Shown here: in pieces, positions 11,815 through 22,335 of the stretch
Layout: each line of letters opens with the position of its first letter
Position numbering within the stretch: position 1 is the stretch's first letter
Source: Sorex araneus
Lineage: Eukaryota > Chordata > Mammalia > Eulipotyphla > Soricidae
NCBI RefSeq assembly: GCF_027595985.1
Contig: NC_073303.1
Location: forward strand, 331,265,679-331,329,678
DNA: 64,000 nt
Direction: 5' to 3'
Made by a program: the position numbers and the translations under genes
Notes under the pieces: generated by a model
Database searches by the model: none
The model's input: the letters and a program-made list of their open reading frames with translations, nothing else
Told to the model about the DNA's origin: nothing

Positions 11815-12075
11815 TCACTGTCACTGTCACTGTAATCCCGTTGTTCATACATTTACTCGAGTGGGCGCCAGTAACATCCCCATTTGTTCCAGCTCTGAGA
11901 TTTTAGCAGCCTCTCCTTACTCGTCTTTCCCAACAATTGAGGGTCTTTTAGGGTCAAGGGGATGAGACTTGTTATTGTTACTGTATTTGGCATATTGAAT
12001 ACGCCGTGGGGAGCTTGCCAGGCTCTGCTGTGCGGGTAGGATACTCTCGGTAGCTTGCTGGGCTCTTCGAGAGGG
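11815..12075 (-). mobile_element. RTE deletion derivative, headless, long-body type
   Basis: From left to right it reads as complement: ACTGTCACTGTCACTG tail, TTTACTCGAGTGGGCGCC tail block, GAGATTTTAGCAGCCTCTCC joint, TCAAGGGGATGAGACTTG, GTTACTGTATTTGGCATATT, and body modules ending CTCTTCGAGAGGG. There is no tRNA-like head. It is the same deletion type as 14975, 16850, 34902 and 35382. Confidence 0.8.
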
Positions 12076-13981
12076 AAAAAACAATCATACTTTGAATTTA
12101 TTCTATACTTCTGCATGAAAGCATTCTGTAAGATAATTCACACATAATATATATATATATATACAACTTTTAAAATAGTTGCCCAATTTTACATCTCACT
12201 CTTAGAAAAGTACAGTCCAGGCAGACCATGCTTCTGTGCTTGTTAATTTTATATAATTGAACTCTATTGCACATATTGTAAAATTGTAAAACAGAACATT
12301 GGAAGGTGGAACACCAAAGAGTAAATCTAGACTGAATACACAGGTGAAACAGATTAGAAGAAAAAGCTCGCAGAAGGAATATGTCTTATGAGCAAAGCAG
12401 GTAGGCCAGCAGGCAAGCCACTGAGTACTTAACATTCCCATAAGAAATTTGGTGGTTTCTTCCAATTACATGGGGACCTAATTGGTCTCCGGTGCCCAAA
12501 CCAAGTATTGCATAGTGTGGCTTCTGAAGATAGGTAGCAATCATGAAATAAAAACATTTCCATGAAATAAAAACAAGTTGGCAAGAGAGTGATAGAGACC
12601 CTGGTAAACACCTTCCTATTTAAATTCACTGTCCTTCAGATTCATTTGCACTCTTCTGTAATACCTCTCCTAAGAAGCACCTAATTTAGATAATACACCG
12701 CTGGCATGTGCAAAGTTTTAATTAGTTGTTAAAAATGGATTATTTGTGTTTGTTTGAAATAATTAATCTTAAGGAATACTTGTTGCTTTAATTTTTTTCC
12801 TTTTCCTTTTTTTGTGAGATAAGGCTTAGTCACCTTTTCTGACAGAAGCTCCTTTGCCTAAAGAATGTTTACCTTATGGCAAGTTATAAGATTATATAGC
12901 AACTTAAAAATGACCCACAAGTTTAATAATTTACAGGAATACCTGCTAATAGATGGTATCTAATATTTTCCTTTTTTAGCCAACATACTTGCTGTTTATG
13001 ATCAATAGAGAAAGAATAATGGTAACAAGGATGAAAAGTTGTCTTTTTATTAATTTCACAGATCACTCTATTGATAATTAATCTATAGTTTGAGTTTACA
13101 TAAATAAACAAATTATTCTCACAGGACCTGTAAGGAGAGTGAAAGTTTTCAAATACAGATGAGAGATTTTTGAATATGTATAGCTTCTAATCGGTGGAAA
13201 ATTATAATCACAAGCAGCATTGACTATTTAGGAAAATTTATAGACAAACTAGAAAGAAATAGTAGAAACTGGCAAACATGATGTTCCTAATTGCAGTCAT
13301 TCTTTTTAAGTGCTCTCTGCCTACAACATATACTATAGCAAAAATTTTAAACCCCACTGGGGGAAGTAAAGCCATTAATTTTTTTAAAAAATAGTTTAAT
13401 ATCAGCTTTTAGTTCTCATATTTTAGGGTCTTCAAAAATAATGTACATGTTAGATTATTGGTCTCGATATATTAAATATATTTTTCATTTTTATTTTGCA
13501 ATCCACGTTTCAGAACAGTTATAGAAACCCCCACTGGTAATTCAAGGCTGAATATTTGGCAAAGTAGATATTGGTGCCTCATTACTGCAAACAAACTGAT
13601 GTATGTATAAGTCATTTCTAATAGAGTTAAGTGCATATATATTTAAGAAAAGAAGGATCTGTTCATTATTTCCTTCCTCAGGGTGGAAGGCATCAGACTC
13701 AGCAATAAAATAAAACTCTACTGGGAGAGCGTAAAGTGAAATATTTTTACAATAACTAGGAGAGTAAATATTGGCTTCTTTTTAGAGGAAAGAAAGGCCA
13801 CCCATCTTCATTGGCAATATAGAGTAGTGAAAGTAATATATATCATCTGTCCCATTATTCTTAGGAAGTCTTTTTCTCTAGTCATATAAAAGGGCAGATA
13901 TGGCAACCCAATCTCTTTATAATTGCATGGTTATAGGTACCTCCCCCAATGAAAAAAATTTTATACATTTAATTGTTGATC
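12076..13981. other. Unassigned AT-rich DNA
   Basis: It contains a short (AT)n run at 12146-12163. No gene or interspersed repeat recognised. Antisense frames at 12202-12629 and 12923-13111 look random. Confidence 0.45.
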
Positions 13982-13992
13982 CATAGCAATAT

Positions 13993-14149
13993 CTATATGT
14001 ATTTATTTATTTTTTTTGGTTTTCTGGACATGTGTGGTAGCTTACTCCTGGCTCTGTGCTCAGAGATCACTCTTGGCAGGCTTGGGGACCATATGGGTCA
14101 GCCTCATCAAGGCAAATGCCCTGCCAACTGTACCATCACTCCAGCCCAT
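13993..14149 (-). mobile_element. SOR-type SINE
   Basis: An antisense copy with T-rich left end and CATCACTCCAGCCC at the right. It is flanked by the perfect 11-bp target-site duplication CATAGCAATAT (13982-13992 and 14150-14160). Confidence 0.85.
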
Positions 14150-14160
14150 CATAGCAATAT

Positions 14161-14588
14161 TTAAAAACATATTAAAATAAAACTTAAGGATAAAACAAAT
14201 AAAGCCTAAGTTGTATGGAGAAAATATGGAACTAACTCCTATGTAAATAATTACACTGACTAAAAAATATTAAAAGAGAATTACTGAATACAAAACGTAA
14301 TGAAATATCATAAAGAAATAAAGGCATCTCTCGGTGGCTTAAAATTTGGTTTAGCAAATTTGGTATTTGCAGAGACTAGTTTTTCTAGTAGTATAATTCT
14401 AAAACTTTTGTCTATGATAATTTAAAATAGGATAAAGTTAATATAAAAAATAAGAAGCTCATTGAGTCAAAAATTTTCACTGTGAAAGGAGATGCAAATA
14501 TGAAAAACTAAATATTGATAAGGACAGCATTGTTTACAAGAGCCAGAACATAGAAACAACCTAAATGTATATGCATAGATGAGTGAAT
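14161..14588. other. Unassigned AT-rich DNA
   Basis: The last 100 bases (CAGCATTGTTTACAAGAGCC, CATAGAAACAACC) resemble the widespread L1 ORF2 segment near the 3' end, but the match is short and I do not delimit it. Confidence 0.35.
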
Positions 14589-14604
14589 AAAGAAGTTGTG
14601 CTAG

Positions 14605-14771
14605 GGCTGGAGTGATAGTACAGTGGGTAGGGCATTTGACTTGCACGTGGCCAATCCAGGTTCGAATCCCAGCATCCCATATGGTCTCCTGAGCATTGCC
14701 AGGAGTAATTCCTGAGTGCAAAGCCAGGAGGAACCCCTGTGCACTGCCGGGTGTGACCCTAAAAGAAAAAA
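14605..14771 (+). mobile_element. Young SOR-type SINE
   Basis: A full-length copy with an A-rich tail and a perfect 16-bp target-site duplication AAAGAAGTTGTGCTAG (14589-14604 and 14772-14787). Confidence 0.95.
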
Positions 14772-14974
14772 AAAGAAGTTGTGCTAGATACATTTGATAA
14801 AATTCACATAGTTGTTTTTAAAAAGTGAAACTTTGCCTTTTGTAATAATGAGATTGGAAGTTAAGTGATTTTACTATGTGGATAAATTATAATGTGAAAG
14901 ACAAATTACCAGATAGTTTCCCTCAAAAGTAAAACATAAAGTAAATAAAATAATAAAGTACAACAAGATAACTC

Positions 14975-15413
14975 ATCACTGTATCACTGTATCACTGTCA
15001 TCCCACTGTTCATCGATTTACTTGAGCAGGCACTAGTAACGTCTCTATTACATTCAACCCTGAGATTTTAGCAGCCTCTCCTTACTCGTCTTTCCCAATG
15101 ATTGGAGGCTCTTTCAGGGTCAGGGGAATGAGACCTATTATTACTGTTTTTGGCATATCGAATACACCATGGGTAGCTTGCCAGGCTCTGCAGTGTGGGC
15201 GGGATACTCTTGCCGGGCTCTCCGAGAGGTATGTATATATCTTTTACTGTATTTGGGATATGAATACACCATGGAGAGCTTGCAAAGCTCTCCCATGTGG
15301 TCAATAGACTCTTGGTAGCTTATCAGGTTCTCCAAGAGGGAGAGCAAGGCTATTAGATGTTGCGCGGCTGAAAAGTTTCTGGGAGCTTGGTCTTACAGTC
15401 TCTGGATGTTGGC
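14975..15413 (-). mobile_element. RTE deletion derivative with duplicated body
   Basis: An antisense long-body copy starting with a clear tail repeat ATCACTGTATCACTGTATCACTG. After the usual body (to about 15228), a second, diverged body copy follows (15240-15330: ACTGTATTTGGGATATG, AATACACCATGGAGAGCTTG). Then comes a 5' module: ATGTTGCGCGGCTGAAAAG and CAGTCTCTGGATGTTGGC, the complement of the 34905-34970 segment. The body unit is thus present twice. Confidence 0.75.
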
Positions 15414-15580
15414 TGTCGCATAAATACACTGGCAATAATTCTTAAAGACTGTATCATTCTGCAGTATTTCATTCTGGGTAACAGGTAAACATGACTAGGT
15501 GATAAATTTTAAAATCATATCAAATAACTATACTTCCTCTTTTCTTCAATATCCAGAACCCTAGATTATTATATTCATAG

Positions 15581-15832
15581 GACTGGAGCAATAGCACAGC
15601 AGGTAGGGCATTTGCTTTGCATGCAGCCAACCCAGGTTCAATTCCTCCATCCCTCTCTGAGAGCCTGGCAAGCTACCAAGAGTATCCTGCCCGCACGGCA
15701 GAGCCTGGCAAGCTACCCATAGTGCACTTGACATGCCAAAAACAGTAACAACAAGTCTCACAATGGAGACGCTACTGGTGCCCACTAAGCAAATCAATGA
15801 ACAGGACAACAGTGCTACGACAGTGCAGTGCT
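15581..15832 (+). mobile_element. RTE-tailed SINE with tRNA head
   Basis: A full sense copy: tRNA-like head (GACTGGAGCAATAGCACAGC, GGTTCAATTCC), body with two AGCCTGGCAAGCTACC modules, GACATGCCAAAAACAG, the AAGTCTCACAATGGAGACG joint, and a tail of the ACAGTGCT type. Confidence 0.88.
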
Positions 15833-15844
15833 TCAGTTATGTGT

Positions 15845-16003
15845 AGCTTTGAGGGCCATTTAGAGGTATTCAGGGGCTAATTTCAGCTCAATACTCTGAA
15901 GATGCTCCAGGTGGTGTTCCAAAGATTCAAGTGTGCCAGAAATCAAATCCTAGGATCCCGCGTGTAGAGAATGCACTCCAGCGCTCAGAGCCATCTCGGG
16001 TAT
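15845..16003 (-). mobile_element. Degenerate antisense SINE
   Basis: A diverged complement of the SOR body and head: GAGGTATTCAGGGGCTA, CCAGAAATCAAATCCTAGG, GAGAATGCACTCCAGCGCTC. Confidence 0.5.
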
Positions 16004-16289
16004 TTTTAAAAAGAGAATAATGAAAGGATCACTTTTCAGTTTAATGCTCAGCATAATGAAAATGTACCAAGCTCTCAAGATAACTCATACTCTGAAAAAA
16101 TATGATGGTTACTATCAGAGAGTGAGAAGGAGACTAAGAGAAAAGGGTGAATCTGGTTATGGGAATGGTATTAGGACTTGGTGTTTAAGCTTATACACCT
16201 AAAGATGTGAGAAGCTCTAGTTCTAATACGGTATTAAATCAATAAATTTACCGAACAAAAACGTTGTGTTTTTCTTTTATGAACACATA

Positions 16290-16425
16290 GTGATTTACAA
16301 CATTGTTCATAATAGAGTTGTTTCAGGCAAACAACGTTCCAACACCAGTCCCATCAAAAGTGTGACCATCTCTTCACCAATATTTTCAAGTTCCCTCCTC
16401 TCTAGCTTGTCTCCTTGGCAGGCAC
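16290..16425 (-). mobile_element. L1 3' UTR fragment
   Basis: The complement of the L1 3' end: TTTCAGGCAAACAACGTTCC, AACACCAGTCCCATC, GTGTGACCATCTCTTC. It matches the 6360-6715 copy in opposite orientation. Confidence 0.65.
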
Positions 16426-16426
16426 A

Positions 16427-16612
16427 TAAAAAATATATTGGGAGAGGGTATTTTGGGGGTACACTCGGTGATTCTTGGGGGTTATTCCTGACTTTGCACT
16501 CAGGAAAGACTCTCAGTAGTGCTCGGGGAACCATATGGGATGTTGGGGGTAGAACCTGGGTAGGCTGCATGCAAGGCAAACACCCTACCTGCTGTACTAT
16601 CATTCTGGCCCA
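16427..16612 (-). mobile_element. SOR-type SINE
   Basis: An antisense copy: TTCCTGACTTTGCACTCAGG, GGGGAACCATATGGGATG, GGCTGCATGCAAGGCAAAC, ending CATTCTGGCCCA. It directly abuts the L1 fragment on its left. Confidence 0.8.
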
Positions 16613-16797
16613 CAAATTGATTTCATTTTGCTTACCCCCAAAAACCTTAAAGGAAGCACAAATAGATTATCAGATAATGAATCAATAAGAGTCAGTTTTT
16701 CAATGATTGATTGCCATATGATTTTTAACTATGCAATCAAAGAAATTAAATTCATTTAATATATAATATAATGTCCATTCTCATTTGCATAAAACTT

Positions 16798-17206
16798 TTC
16801 AACTCTGCCATCTAAATTATATTGCATTAAATTTCATTTTCTACTTGGTCGCTGCGTGACCTTTTATTGTCTAGTTATCGCTCTCGGAGAACCCAACAAG
16901 CTACCAAGAGTATTCTGCCCACATGGCAGAGCCTAGCAAACTCTCCGTGGTGTATTCGATAAACAGTAACAATGATGGGTCTCATTCCCCTGACCTTGAA
17001 AGAGCCCCCAATGTGGCACCATTGCGAAGAACGAGTCAAGAGGCTGCTAAAATCTCAGGGCCAGAACGAATGGAGACGTTACTGGTGCCCGCTCGAGCAA
17101 ATCGATGAACAACGGGATGGCAGTGATACGGTGATATTTGGATCTTGTGTGGTGTCTGAACAGACACTGCAATTTAATGCAATATAATTTAGATGGCAGA
17201 GTTGAA
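16798..17206. repeat. Perfect 36-bp inverted repeat flanking a SINE
   Basis: The arm at 16798-16833 (TTCAACTCTGCCATC...) is the exact reverse complement of the arm at 17171-17206 (...GATGGCAGAGTTGAA), 36 of 36 bases. The 337 bases between them hold an RTE derivative plus a small hairpin (GTGTCTG-AA-CAGACAC, 17152-17167). The repeat is inverted, so it is not a target-site duplication. Confidence 0.93.
16850..17140 (+). mobile_element. RTE deletion derivative, headless, long-body type
   Basis: A sense copy: GCTGCGTGACCTTTTATTG, CTCTCGGAGAACCCAAC, the body modules, CATTCCCCTGACC, GAGGCTGCTAAAATCTCAGG joint, and tail GAGCAAATCGATGAAC ending GCAGTGATACGGTGAT. The tail frame still reads NEWRRYWCPLEQIDEQ, the RTE ORF C-terminus. 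It sits between two perfect inverted arms. Confidence 0.85.
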
Positions 17207-17228
17207 CATTTTATTACATCCATGGAGA

Positions 17229-17412
17229 ATTTTTTTGTTTGTTTTGGCTTTTGAAGTGACACCTGGCAGTGCTCAGGGGTTACTCCTGGCCTTGCACTCA
17301 GGAATTATTCCTGGCAGTGCTTGGGGAATCATATGGAATACTGGGACTAAAACCTGGGTCGGCCGCATATACAAGGCAAATATCCTACCCACTTCATTAT
17401 CACTCCGGCCTC
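17229..17412 (-). mobile_element. SOR-type SINE
   Basis: An antisense copy with a T-rich left end (TTTTTTTGTTTGTTTTGG), CAGTGCTCAGGGGTTACTCC, and right end TCACTCCGGCCTC. Confidence 0.85.
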
Positions 17413-17580
17413 TCCACAGAGATTTTTATTGCAATCTTTTGCCTATTAACGCAAACACATAAGCAATCTGCCTAATATAATATCTTCTAATATAAAATCA
17501 ATATTCCCTTTCTTAGGATAAAACAACTTGAAATTTTGGAGACCTACTCAGATTTTCCCCTTTAAGTTGTAGTAATTTCT

Positions 17581-17742
17581 GGAGTCGGAGTGATAGTACA
17601 GTGGTCAGGGTGCATGTGTTTCAAATGGTGAACCTGAGTTCGATCCCTGACACCCCAAATAGGAATGGTCTCTGAGTGCAGAGCCAGGAATAAGCCCAGA
17701 ACATCACTGGGTGCAACCCTAAAACAAAATGAAATAAAAATA
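17581..17742 (+). mobile_element. SOR-type SINE, diverged
   Basis: Head GGAGTCGGAGTGATAGTACAG, B box GAGTTCGATCCC, a body lacking the ATATGGTCCCC block, and an A-rich tail with AAATGAAATAAAAATAAG. Confidence 0.75.
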
Positions 17743-18660
17743 AGAATTGTCCACTGATTTAGGGAGGATTTTAAAAGGATAAAAAAGACAATTTATAAAA
17801 AATTATGCAGAGTCAAATGTAAGGAATATAACAAATACTGCAATGGAAGTAATTGATGAGTTCATATAATATTTTCAAAAAAAGGGAGAGTAGTACAGAG
17901 AACAGTAATGAATAAACAGAAGAAAGAATTGTATTACTATTTTTAATAAAATATATACTTTAGGCAAGAATCATCAATGGATTAAAAATAAAACCCTAGA
18001 TAAGGAGTATTGGAGAACAGTTTATCATAGTGGCAAAGTAGACTGATTATTACTCACAAAGGAGAAAATATACATTTGTAATTGAAAGCCCTTGTCGTTA
18101 AAAGGCCTAGAGGTTCTTTTAACCCAAGGAAGCAAACAAATCATCACTAGTGAAAAAACTGAACTATTTATATACCTCTTGACATAGACGTTAAGATGCA
18201 GGCACAATTTAAGTAGTACTCTTGTAAGAAATGTTTCATAGCATTTAATCTTAAGTAGTCTATTAGATAGTCCTGAAATTTAAAATATTATAGAAATATA
18301 TAAGCATCTGGGTTTTTTAATATTCAAGACCATCCAAAATGGACAAAACAGATATAAAATTTAACTTCAATTGCGAGCTTTAATTGGATCTTATATAAAA
18401 AGGAAACACTTTTAAAAATGACTCAAGAAAAAAATATTAATATTGACTCCATGTAATCTTTGATCTAAAAAAACCTTCATCTTGAGATTTTTATAACAGA
18501 AGTATATTCAAATAGGCAAATATAAAATCACTTGCAACATATTGGGAGAACCTCAAAATGAAACTTGTTCAAACCAGATGTTATTATGCAGTCATTGAAA
18601 ATCAAGTTTTGATTGTTCTGTATTTCCTAAACCTAGTTCTAAGAAATCAAAATGTTCTTT
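17743..18660. other. Unassigned AT-rich DNA
   Basis: No gene or repeat recognised. Confidence 0.45.
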
Positions 18661-18810
18661 AGGGATCTGAGAGGTAATGTAGTAAGGGGTGCATGCCCTG
18701 CCTAAGGCTGACCTTATAGTTCACTGAACTTAACTGGGTGTAGCCCTGGAGACCTCTGAATACTACAGTGGGGGCCCTGTAATCTCTGCTGTCTCCAGAA
18801 CTGTATCCTC
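18661..18810 (+). mobile_element. Degenerate SOR-related SINE
   Basis: GGGATCTGAGAGGTAATGTAG, GGGTGCATGCCCTGCCTAAG, AACTGGGTGTAGCCCTGG in head-to-body order. Strongly diverged. Confidence 0.5.
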
Positions 18811-19448
18811 CCCCATTGAAATTCCAATGCTATTAGCTAAGAATTATCAGAATTTCTTCTCCTGAGCATAATTTAGGAGTGCCCTGCCACCATCCCAAAT
18901 GCAAAGCTATTCAAGCAAAATTATTTCTATAAAAAGAAGATAATTGGGGCAATTGTGGGGAAGTGGGTTTGAAGGAGTCAGAATAACATTAGAACACAAT
19001 GAAAAATTTTTTTTAAGGATCTACTGAAACTCCCGCTCAGACCAGACCAGCCAGAGTGGCTCAGGTACCCTTCACATGCTGCAGCCCTGGCAATGAATAA
19101 TAGACCCAGTTGGCCAAGAATTTCTGATGGGAGCCTCAGATTTTCTGAGCATTCACCAGGAGGCCTCCTTCAACATATATAACTGCTAATATAAACTTTA
19201 AAAAAAAACTTTAAAATAAAGCGGACATTTTACTATTTCTTCCTTTCCTGTCATTCTCAACTTGTTGATTTTGCTTCTGGCCTACACAGGTTTCACTGAT
19301 ATTTTCTATTAAATAATCTATGAAGTTTAAGCAATAAAACACTAGAAAACATACCCCATGCCAAAGTGTCAGCATAAAGACAATCCTCTTATTCCTTCTG
19401 ACAAAAATTTCTTTCACTTTTTCTTTATAGAATTTTCTGCCTGTGTAC
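18811..19448. other. Unassigned non-coding DNA
   Basis: A segment at about 19020-19150 (CCAGAGTGGCTCAGGTACCC) may be a very old SINE remnant, but I cannot support it. Otherwise nothing recognised. Confidence 0.35.
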
Positions 19449-19943
19449 CGGATTGTCTTCACTGGGCCCCCTGCAGAGCCCCAGCAACTAAAAATCTCCA
19501 GAATCTAGTCACAGCTGTGCTCAAGGCCACTCTCCACAAGCTCGAGAAAGCAATACCTATGAAGAAACCATCAGAGGAACCCAGGTATACAGAACTTGTG
19601 GCTGAGATCTCCATGTCTGCTTGGATCAGTACTAGACCTCCTCCACCCAGATCCCCAGTTTTCCAGTAGCTTGGCAGCCACACCCACCAATTGCCCCCAG
19701 CGCCATGTAATCTCATCAACAGCCAAGATCCAGAGACTATAAAACAAAGCTTCTGGAAGAGATCAATGCAGAATCTCACAATGCAGAGCCTGGCAAGTTA
19801 CCTCTGCTATATTCGATATACCAAAAACTAACAATAATGGGCCTTATTCCCCTGATCCTGAACGTGACAGGAACAAATGGAGACATTACCAGTGTTGGTT
19901 CAAGCAAATAGATGAGCAATAGGATGACAAGGATACAGTGATA
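19449..19943 (+). mobile_element. Long RTE derivative with extra 5' module
   Basis: The 5' module of about 290 bp (CAGAGCCCCAGCAAC, CTGTGCTCAAGGCCACTCTC, TTTTCCAGTAGCTTGGCAGC, CCATGTAATCTCATCAAC, CCAGAGACTATAAAAC) is shared with 42178-42737 and, in complement and diverged, 62935-63470. It is followed by one body unit (AGAGCCTGGCAAG, CCAAAAACTAACAATAATGG), a short joint and the RTE tail ending GGATACAGTGAT. No tRNA-like head. Antisense frames across it are not conserved between copies, so it is unlikely to encode protein. Confidence 0.8.
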
Positions 19944-20111
19944 GAAATTTTATCAGGGTAGGTCAATCAATAGTTAAATAGTTATCTCGGGAGGGAATGG
20001 TTGTCTCATTACTTGAGACAACAGGTAATAAGGCAACCCCTGGAGCCTGTCCTAGAAATTTTCAGCCAACTCAGCAGATTGATTGAATGCTTGGACCAGA
20101 GGATAAAGAGA

Positions 20112-20295
20112 TGCTGGTGAATAACCACGAACACCCTACAATGTTCAGAGGTCTCTAGGGTCATACCCAATGATGCTGGGACCTCCAGGACTATACCTGG
20201 TGATGCTGAGGGGTCCTATAGTGACAAGGATCAAACCTGTGTCTAGAGCATGCAAGCCATGAACACTAACCCCTGTACTATATTCCTAGCCTATA
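20112..20295 (-). mobile_element. Degenerate antisense SOR-related SINE
   Basis: Serial modules GGGTCATACCCAATGATGCTG and GGACTATACCTGGTGATGCTG precede GGATCAAACCTGTG (complement of a B box) and ACCCCTGTACTATATTCC (complement of the head). It resembles the 10579 copy in opposite orientation. Confidence 0.5.
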
Positions 20296-20370
20296 TCACA
20301 CTTCTCATAGCACAAATGATACACATTTAAAAATTTAACCCACTTTATATTCTATAAAATTTATTTCATA

Positions 20371-20542
20371 GGGGCTGGAGTGATAGCACAGTGGGTAAGG
20401 CATTTGCCTTGCACGCAGCCGACCCGGGTTCAAATCCCAGCATCCGATATGGTCCCCTGAGCACCGCCAGGAGTAATTCCTGAGTGCAGAGCCAGGAATA
20501 ACCCCTGTGCATCGCCGGGTGTGACCCAAAAAGAAAAAAAAA
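20371..20542 (+). mobile_element. SOR-type SINE, near consensus
   Basis: A full-length, low-divergence copy from GGGGCTGGAGTGATAGCACAG to GTGACCCAAAAAG plus A run. I could not settle a target-site duplication. Confidence 0.9.
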
Positions 20543-20599
20543 ATCATAAAAATTGCATGTCATATGATTCCACAAGAAAAAGGAACAGAGAAATAAAAA

Positions 20600-21825
20600 T
20601 AAACCCATGGGATCGCATCAGTTGAAAAGTTTCTGCATGGTGAAAGAAACACAGACTTAAACTAAAAGACACCCAACTGAATGGAAGAAAATATTTGCAC
20701 TCAGTCTATCAGATAGTGGGTTAATATCTATGCTACATAAAGCACTCCCACAGATAAACAACAAAAAAGTAAAAATATATAATCTATCAAAAAATGGGGG
20801 AAAAATTAACAGACACTTCTCTGAATATGACAGATGGATGACCAATAAGCACATGAAAGAGTGATCATCATCACTTACTATCAGGAAATTCAAATCAGGA
20901 CAAACTGAGGTATCATCCCACAACAGTGACAATGGCACATATCAAGAAAAAAGAAATCTATATTAGCAGGGATAGGAGATGTAGTTAAAAAAAAAGAGAG
21001 ATCTCTCATGCACTGCTGGTAGGAGTGTTGTCTATTTCAATGAATATAATAAATATATACATAAATTTCTTAGAAGAATAAAAATAGAACTGCCAAATGA
21101 TCCAGCAATTCCACATCTTGGTATCTACTCCCAAGTCACAAACATAAGTGAAAAGAATATATGTAAACTATTATTCATTTAAACACTTTGTCAAATAGCT
21201 AAGATATGAAATCAACCTAGTTGTCCAATGACAAATGACTGCATAATAAAGTTGTGATATATAGACCCAATGGAATACTATGCAGTTGTAAGAAATGATT
21301 AAACCACGAGATTCACTGCAACTTGGATGGAACTGGAGAAAATTATATTAAGTGAAGTAATTCAGAAAAAATGAAAAATATCAGACGATCTCCCTTATCT
21401 GTAGTACATAGAATAACATAAAAGAAAATGCTAAGGTACCAAAGAAGGAGGAATATCTATATAATCATGGGTCATAGATTATAGAAAGGAGGACAGAGAA
21501 GGGAGAAATCAAAGGGGAAAGTAAGAATAGGTAAATCATAAGTAAAGAGGGCAGGAATCAGGGTTTGCAAGCCAGGAATGGTGTAGAAGTATATGTAAAG
21601 ATCTGAACCACAGAAACATCTAACCCTGTATGAAGGAGATCCAAATGGTAATAGCCAAACTTAAAACTGTGACTACAGAGGATGTAGACTGGATGGGGAG
21701 TGTACCTGGAGACACTGATGGGAAGCAGTTTATACTGTTTCAGAACATTTTATGGCTTAAAAAATATTATGAAAAACTTTGTAAATCATGGTACCTTAAT
21801 AAAAATTAAAATTAAAATAAACTCA
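20600..21825 (+). mobile_element. 5'-truncated L1 (ORF2 end and 3' UTR), older subfamily
   Basis: The order of landmarks matches L1: GAAAAGTTTCTGCATGGTG, GGGTTAATATCTATGC, CACTGCTGGTAGGAGTG, ATGATCCAGCAATTCCACATC, CCCAATGGAATACTATGCAG, then a 3' UTR ending ACCTTAATAAAAATTAAAA. No long frame is open. The 3' UTR differs from that of the 25210 copy, so it belongs to another L1 subfamily. Confidence 0.85.
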
Positions 21826-21995
21826 ATGCCTGCTACAAAACTTCTAATTTTGTATCCTTGAGACACTGGTAAGATTGCAGCTACCTAATGGACAGAGAAA
21901 AACAATAATACTAAATATTAGGTAATAAAAAAACAGGTATAAAATCAAAGGTTTCGACATGGCTTTTCCTTATTTCTATTTTATTTGTTAACTTT

Positions 21996-22176
21996 GGGGC
22001 TGGAGTGATAGCACAGGGGGTAGGGTATTTGCCTTGCATGCACCCAACCTTATGGTCCCCCAAGCACCGCTAAGAGCAATTCCTGAGTGCAGAGTTGGGA
22101 GTAACCCCTGAGCAACGCTGGGTGTGATGCTCAGGGGTTAAGCAAAAAAACAAAAACAAAAACAAAACAAAAAAAA
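21996..22176 (+). mobile_element. SOR-type SINE with internal deletion
   Basis: The head is intact, but the segment between ACCCAACC and TATGGTCCCC is missing, so the B box is lost. The tail is (AAAAAC)n. The last body motif GGGGTTAAGC is unusual. Confidence 0.85.
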
Positions 22177-22335
22177 CCTTTATATGAGCAATTCTTTAAA
22201 AGGCTATCACTTTTGTCATAAAAAAGGATGAAAATAAGAGTGACACAAAACAAAGCATTATATCAACTCATCTACATTCTAATTTTATAATCTCAGATGT
22301 AACTTCATATGATATTTTATCTACATCGTCTTAGA

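Noticed and set aside
20000-20022. A perfect 9-bp hairpin (GTTGTCTCA - 5 bases - TGAGACAAC)
   Set aside because: Isolated, short and without a T run or neighbouring gene; chance is a sufficient explanation.
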